From Lineus longissimus (taxonomy: Eukaryota > Nemertea > Pilidiophora > Heteronemertea > Lineidae): a stretch of DNA of 64,000 nt. Location of the stretch: positions 14,882,109 through 14,946,108 of the forward strand of contig NC_088325.1 of NCBI RefSeq assembly GCF_910592395.1. Reading direction: 5' to 3'. Under the pieces are notes generated by a model, which had not been told where the DNA came from, searched no databases, and was given only the letters and a program-made list of their open reading frames with translations. Made by a program: the position numbers and the translations under genes. Positions 59,060 through 64,000 of this stretch are shown here, one piece after another. Within the stretch, counting starts at the first letter, position 1. Each line of letters begins with the position of its first letter.

Positions 59060-60803
59060 CGTTCTATGTGACACAATTTCAGTAGGTTATCGAGGTGCTT
59101 TAGGCAGTAGCCTGTCTCCGACTTCAGCTTCCCTGTAATTTACATTGACGCTCTGTCTAGACACATTGGTTAGTGTTTACCGTCAGCTGGACACTAATGT
59201 CTTGTCAACTGAACTGTATTCCTGCAGACGGTGTCCTTGACTAAGGACAAAGACGAAAGGTCAAGCAAGACAGTCCTTGAAAAATCACAGCTGTGAACTG
59301 TAAATGCAGCATTGAAAGTAGAGGCAGTGCGAGGGACGGCGACTTGTTTACGTAGAAAGTCGGTTGAGTAAACTGTCAAAAGTATCCTTCACAAGGGTTT
59401 TCCAATAGCTATGTAGGTGGAGACTGGCGCCTTTTGCACTCCAGAACGACTCTGCGTCTCCTGTTTTGTAATCCCCATAGATATAGCGTAGAAAGGAAAA
59501 GTCGAGGACTTTAAAAAACTGTTCGCTGTATCAAGGTTTGTCAAATTAGCTCTGAAGAGCATAATATGCAATGATCGAATTGTCCTCTCGGGATTTCTGC
59601 TCCAACTGCGCCAGAGGAAGGCTGGCGCCTGTACTCTTGCTTTCCTCGCAGCATTCCTCCACGGTCCTCGACGAAATCGCTTCCCCAGGCGTAGCAGGAA
59701 GGAAACTGCTCTCCCTGTTCGACCATATAATTGATCAGCCTTACGATTAAGTGATTATTTGAAAATATAGGACAAATAAATTCAGCGAGCGGGCGCAGAC
59801 GCCAAATTATATGCACTTTGTTAATTAACATGAAATTGTATGGATTTTCGGCCGTAAAACTCCAGTTAGGATGCAAGGGATGAGATTTTAGAGCAATTCG
59901 TCAAGGTTTCCCTACGTATAATAGATACACTCGTAGGGATAAATGTACATAGCTAGAGAGGCCATTGTCTTAGATCTCAAACGCCCGATCTCTTCATACC
60001 GTAGTGTCATGATACAACTTGGGGTATAATCGCAGACTGCAGATTCGAATTATTCGTTCAGTAAATACCGTATCATAGCTTACACCAAGGGAGTAATTTA
60101 CCGGTAGTAAACGCGCTGATGATTTCCCTTGGCCTCAGTATTGGTGTAATTACAATAAACGAGCGGCCAAAAGCATTATATAATTAGGTTATGTTCCAGG
60201 AGAGAATTTACTGCTGCCTTTGCTAAATGTCGTTTGCATTGCATGTAAAGTACAATGATATCATGTAGGAAAGCATTGTTTTAGTTGATTAGTAAGTTGG
60301 GTTTTTTGTGGATATTGGTGTTTTGATATTCTCATCAGGTCTGTTTAAACCTAACATATCAAAGAACATTCTAAAATATGCGACGGCTGGTGCAGTAGAG
60401 TCGGATCATGTTGGTAAAAAAAATCTAGACACCATTCGAAGGTTTTGGATGTAATTTGACTGGTCTAATTCGTCTTTCGATCCCGATAAAGCTTGCAGTA
60501 AACATGAGCCATCCGATAAAAACTGAGCAGACCCACGTCGGGTAAAGGAATTGGTTAACCTTTCCAACACAAAAGAAACAAGGCTGTCCCATTTTGGTGT
60601 TGGAGGGGTATAATCGGATAGTAGTAATAGATGCGGGTCTCAGGCCCCTCAAAAATAAACTAATCTTTTTTTGTTTCATCATTCCCTCTCCTGGTAAGCA
60701 CGTATTATTCTTCGGGAAACCGATACCTTTACCCACCGTGACGTATTTTCAGTTATTTCTTTGTATCGTTGTTGAAATCCTTGTAACCCCAGGCCATTTA
60801 CTA

Positions 60804-60867
60804 ACGGTAACCGGAAAAACGCCGACCGACCGACCAACCGACTGACCGACCGACCTTCCGACCTACC
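60804..60867 (-). repeat. GGTC-rich repeat with 19-bp core, inverted copy
   Basis: On the minus strand, (GGTC)n-rich sequence runs into CGGCGTTTTTCCGGTTACC. The same arrangement occurs twice on the plus strand at 61284-61334 and 61386-61430. Confidence 0.75.
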
Positions 60868-61283
60868 AACCCAAGGAGTTTCGTAGTTGAGTCACAGGTC
60901 TCATAAGTCAATGTGATATATCCAATCCACGATAGCAGGTCATGTGAAATGAAATTGTAAACAAGCGCACGTGCGCTGGTCAAATGACAACAAATGCATG
61001 TTGCGCGTTGCAGTTCATGCATTGCATCGGTCGAGACACTCGAGTAGAAAAACTACAGTGCATAGATTAGGCCCAAATCATGTTTTTATATCCACCGACC
61101 ATGTAGACAAAGCATATCTTTAGAGTATCGTTGTCAGTTCCTTACTGCGTGAACTCGTTTTCCCGGTATAATTGACTGGAGATGCTGCTGTCAGACACGT
61201 CGGACTCCATCACGTCCATTGCGCTGGGCACTACACAGATACATGTGCTATAGAGAAGCGAAAGGGATACTGCACTATGACGG

Positions 61284-61334
61284 TAGGTTGGCAGGTCAGT
61301 CGGTCGGTCGGTCGGCGTTTTTCCGGTTACCGGG
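61284..61334 (+). repeat. GGTC-rich repeat with 19-bp core, direct copy 1
   Basis: GGTCAGTCGGTCGGTCGGTC is followed by CGGCGTTTTTCCGGTTACC. Confidence 0.75.
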
Positions 61335-61385
61335 CTATGAGGCGCGAATGGGATGCCGTAAGTGAGGTTGTCAGAGTCGGCGAGT

Positions 61386-61430
61386 AGGTCGGTCGGTCGG
61401 TCGGTCGGTCGGCGTTTTTCCGGTTACCTT
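61386..61430 (+). repeat. GGTC-rich repeat with 19-bp core, direct copy 2
   Basis: Six GGTC units are followed by CGGCGTTTTTCCGGTTACC, identical in the core to the other two copies. Confidence 0.8.
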
Positions 61431-61533
61431 TACTAACCACGCAACACACAATATTCTTGAATCACGTGTGACCTAGTTTGCTTGAATCGATAAGCAGTTC
61501 GCCATCTGGCAAGATGTACTGGTATTGAGCAAG

Positions 61534-61887
61534 GTGAGTGTATATTCATATCTGCACGATTCTTCTCCTATGCTGAACAACACTCGACTCAAACGTGATT
61601 ATTGGATCTTGTTGAAGGTAGGTTGAATCCAAGAACGATTTTTAGTGTAAGGCTTCGACATCCGAAGTCCCCGGACTGGTGTACGTGTAATGTATCTCTG
61701 TATGTACATGGAATCTAATGGTCCGCGTACGAGTATCTCGGTGCGGTGTTTCCACTTCATAGCCAGCGCGAGAGATCCATAACATATTGCTGCCGGTACA
61801 TATGATCAAGTAAGTGTGCCAATGATAGTGGCGTTTTGGACGTTGATCGTTTATTTACACGTGTATACAAAAACCCTTTCATTTCAG
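61534..61887 (+). other. Probable 5' UTR intron of the TRIM gene
   Basis: The donor CAAG|GTGAGT at 61533/61534 and the acceptor CTTTCATTTCAG ending at 61887 frame a 354-bp intron. The acceptor lies 19 bp before the TRIM start codon. The donor choice is uncertain, since another (AAG|GTAGGT near 61617) exists. Confidence 0.4.
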
Positions 61888-61906
61888 GTCTGTCCTAAAA
61901 CCAACG

Positions 61907-63874
61907 ATGGCGTCCAACAACCCCAGTGGTATCCGACCCTGCCTGATTTGCATGGAGACACCAGACAGGTTGAAAGTTCTCCGTATGTGTAAGCACGCTT
62001 TCTGCATAAAATGCCTGACTAGGCATGTCCAGAAATTGGGAGAGGCCAGCAGGACTTTTCCATGCCCATCGTGTAAAGCTGATTGTCCTTTATCTGATGA
62101 TGGTATTGACGGTTTGCAAGATTACGATGGTGTTGAAATAACCGAGGCTGATGGTACTCAAGGACCCAGTGCAAATGTCTTTTGTGGACTTGTAGGATTA
62201 ACTAAAGGTAAAACTGCCTTGTGTCAAAGTTGTTCTTACACAAAAAGCCTAGAGACCGAAGCAGAGAGTCTTTGTGAAGAGTGTGGGTACCTTTGTCTTT
62301 GTAAAGACTGTTCGCTGGTTCACGGTACAAATAAAGCAACGGCAGCACATACAGTTGTGGCTTTGAAGACGAGCGACGTCGAGTGCTGCAGGAAACACAA
62401 GCAGCTGATTACCAGGTTCTGTAGCTCATGTACCGTACTTTGTTGCCGTCTGTGTGTCCTCCTCGATCACGGAGATCACACGATCAAGGGGATAAGCGAA
62501 GTTTTCCACGAGCTGGTTGATGAGGTTAAAAATCTAACTCTCGAACAGGCCAAGCGGCCAGCGGATGTTAGAAAGTTCGAGAGCCAATTGGGCATGATTC
62601 AGTGTTCAGAGGTGGCGCAGAGGGAGGAAGTCATTCTCCGGGAGATTGAAGACCACGCCGAGGTTTACATTGCACAGATCATCAAAAGAAAAGCAGCTCT
62701 GAAAGAGCAGGTCAAGCTCAGTTACCAGGTTGTTACACAGGTCACGGAATGCTTGGATAAACTTCCAGCAATTGCCAAGCTGGAGGAGACGTTAGCAAAG
62801 GCAATAGACGTGCTCTCGGGGGCTGAGCCACACCCGAAGGACATCCAGAAGCTGTTATCCGTTAAGCAGGCGATTGTTGAGTATGGGATAGAGAACGATA
62901 TCAACATGGATAACTTCTGGGACTCGTTTGACAAATTGCTAGATAAACCCATCCATTTCGTTCCAAAGACACCAGATTGTAACCTCGGTGCTCTGGAAGC
63001 CAAGGAACGATTCTACAAGTCGAGGCTTCTCAAGGACACGAAGCTTACGTTTGAAAAGAAACTTGAGGTTGACGATCCAGCCAAATTTGTTCCATGTGTT
63101 TCCGTCATTGACAAGGAGTTCTATGCCGTTGCACACCCGACCTTGGAAAGCAAAGTGTCGGATGGCTTTGATATTTACAAGTTCCAGGGGATCTTCCAGC
63201 AGACTTTCAAAGAAAATGCTGACTCTTTGTGCGACATGGCTGCCACCCCAGACGGAAGACTAGCTGTCCTGGGAAGGGGAAGCTCACATGAATTTTGCTG
63301 TGCACGGCTGTTTCATCCAGTCACAGGCTTCACAAAATCAACGAAAGATTTCCAGATTCGCAACCCATTATCATTTGACGTTAGCTATCGCCACCAGTAC
63401 GTCATTCTCAGCAATGATGGTGGGAGACGAGTCACCATTTGCAACGAAGATGGCTCTGTAGATCTAGTGCACCAGGTGAACCCATCAAATGGCATAAGCG
63501 ATGCTATTAAGATTGCATGCAGCTCCAGGTATGTGTACGTACTGGGACGAATTCGGTTGGTTGTCTACGAGAGGAAGAACAATGATTTGGTCGAGGTCAC
63601 TACCAGCGGGACCATTTTCAATCGCTGTAACCTGACTGGGATTTCGGTTACTAAAAACGATCAAGTCCTGCTGTGTTATGATAGTGATAACTGTTCTAGG
63701 TTTTGGTTCGGAACATTCGTTCTTACCTGCCGTACACTGTCACAATCTACGCAAGCTGAAGCCAAGATTACAAACATGACAAAGGGGCAGAATAGGGCTA
63801 TGAAACTATCCGCCAACGATTCCTTTGCAGTGACCTCACTAGATGGTTCAATGATCAGAGTGTACACGTTTTGA
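61907..63874 (+). CDS. TRIM protein: RING, two B-boxes, coiled coil, propeller-like C-terminus
   Basis: A 655-residue probable RING E3 ubiquitin ligase of the cytoplasm. The C3HC4 RING has Cys12, 15, 28, His30, Cys33, 36, 53 and 56 (CLICMETPD, CKHAFCIKC, CPSC). B-box 1 lies at about 106-148 (Cys106, 109, 123, 126, 132, 135, His139, His148) and B-box 2 at about 161-191 (Cys161, His164, Cys172, 175, 180, 183, His188, His191). A Glu/Lys/Leu-rich coiled coil follows at about 195-335. The C-terminal ~300 residues are beta-rich, with repeated DG-type turns (MAATPDGRLAVLG, NEDGSVDLVH, SLDGSMIRVYTF), like a degenerate NHL/WD propeller; no B30.2 domain was seen. The coding region has no intron. Intronless two-B-box TRIMs of this kind are numerous in molluscs and brachiopods, where some are linked to innate immunity; a specific substrate cannot be given. 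Confidence 0.92.
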   Translation: MASNNPSGIRPCLICMETPDRLKVLRMCKHAFCIKCLTRHVQKLGEASRTFPCPSCKADCPLSDDGIDGLQDYDGVEITEADGTQGPSANVFCGLVGLTKGKTALCQSCSYTKSLETEAESLCEECGYLCLCKDCSLVHGTNKATAAHTVVALKTSDVECCRKHKQLITRFCSSCTVLCCRLCVLLDHGDHTIKGISEVFHELVDEVKNLTLEQAKRPADVRKFESQLGMIQCSEVAQREEVILREIEDHAEVYIAQIIKRKAALKEQVKLSYQVVTQVTECLDKLPAIAKLEETLAKAIDVLSGAEPHPKDIQKLLSVKQAIVEYGIENDINMDNFWDSFDKLLDKPIHFVPKTPDCNLGALEAKERFYKSRLLKDTKLTFEKKLEVDDPAKFVPCVSVIDKEFYAVAHPTLESKVSDGFDIYKFQGIFQQTFKENADSLCDMAATPDGRLAVLGRGSSHEFCCARLFHPVTGFTKSTKDFQIRNPLSFDVSYRHQYVILSNDGGRRVTICNEDGSVDLVHQVNPSNGISDAIKIACSSRYVYVLGRIRLVVYERKNNDLVEVTTSGTIFNRCNLTGISVTKNDQVLLCYDSDNCSRFWFGTFVLTCRTLSQSTQAEAKITNMTKGQNRAMKLSANDSFAVTSLDGSMIRVYTF

Positions 63875-64000
63875 GTTCCGACTCCTCCATCCTATCCATA
63901 TACCTGGTACTACCGACACGTATGATGGAACACTGCCCCCTCACGGATCATTGTTGAGTGTCAATGCCATGTTGACTACTAAGTATGTCCGCACGGTGAA
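63875..64000 (+). other. Start of the TRIM 3' UTR
   Basis: Follows the TGA stop. No polyadenylation signal appears before the window ends. Confidence 0.5.

Larger units (their letters stand above)
59060..61533. other. Intergenic stretch upstream of receptor B and of the TRIM gene
   Basis: No gene was recognised. It should contain the receptor B promoter near 59.1 kb. The right part holds three copies of a GGTC-rich repeat with a shared 19-bp core. A donor-like CAAG|GTGAGT at 61533 may end a noncoding first exon of the TRIM gene. Confidence 0.45.

Noticed and set aside
60425-60736. Minus-strand ORF with Cys and a hydrophobic stretch
   Set aside because: It starts with GTG and no family or splice context is evident.
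1-64000. CRISPR arrays, prokaryotic operons, integrated viral genes
   Set aside because: The direct repeats found are minisatellites without spacers. Genes have spliceosomal introns, and no viral capsid, polymerase or envelope gene was seen.

Overview
This is a window of animal nuclear DNA, most likely from a spiralian (lophotrochozoan) invertebrate such as a mollusc, brachiopod or annelid relative. The reasons are GT-AG introns in most genes, metazoan-only families (a nuclear receptor with an HR96/DAF-12 type P-box, an NHLH-type bHLH factor, a class A GPCR, a TRIM protein, rhamnose-binding-lectin/CUB receptors), Pol II type U4 snRNA genes with a PSE and a 3' box, LINE and foldback-MITE debris, and many simple repeats. 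The species cannot be fixed from sequence alone. Exon boundaries below were read by eye from splice motifs and reading-phase agreement.

Layout. (1) 2.3-5.4 kb, minus strand: a nuclear receptor in four recognised exons, with a possible N-terminal coding exon 10 kb upstream at 15.6-15.7 kb. One intron carries a LINE relic and a near-palindromic MITE. (2) 16.95-23.35 kb, plus strand: an orphan class A GPCR with a single coding exon, preceded by a likely TATA promoter, a noncoding first exon and a 4.6 kb intron. It may be divergent from the nuclear receptor. (3) 23.5-25.9 kb, plus strand: three U4 snRNA genes, each with the same 12-bp PSE-like block exactly 56 bp upstream and a 3' box downstream. 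(4) 25.9-45.2 kb: a long stretch with no convincing gene, holding minisatellites, tRNA-like fragments and a 20-bp-periodic E-box triplet. (5) 45.4-45.7 kb, plus: an intronless NHLH/HEN-type neurogenic bHLH gene. (6) 47.8-59.1 kb, minus: two tandem paralogous type I membrane receptors (signal peptide, SUEL/rhamnose-binding lectin domain, CUB-like domain, stalk, one transmembrane helix, long tyrosine-motif tail), reconstructed here from 6 and 7 exons as 553 and 748 residues. (7) 61.9-63.9 kb, plus: an intronless RING/two-B-box/coiled-coil TRIM protein with a propeller-like C-terminus.

The most notable content is the lectin-CUB receptor pair. The ectodomain is conserved between the two copies, including exon lengths of 252 and 94 nt, while the tails differ and carry separate sets of YxxI/L/V motifs. 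One of these, SLYATI, fits the ITIM consensus. They look like a small family of carbohydrate-sensing signalling receptors; function is inferred. The U4 array and a nuclear receptor D-box that is two residues short (C-x3-C) are the other main points.
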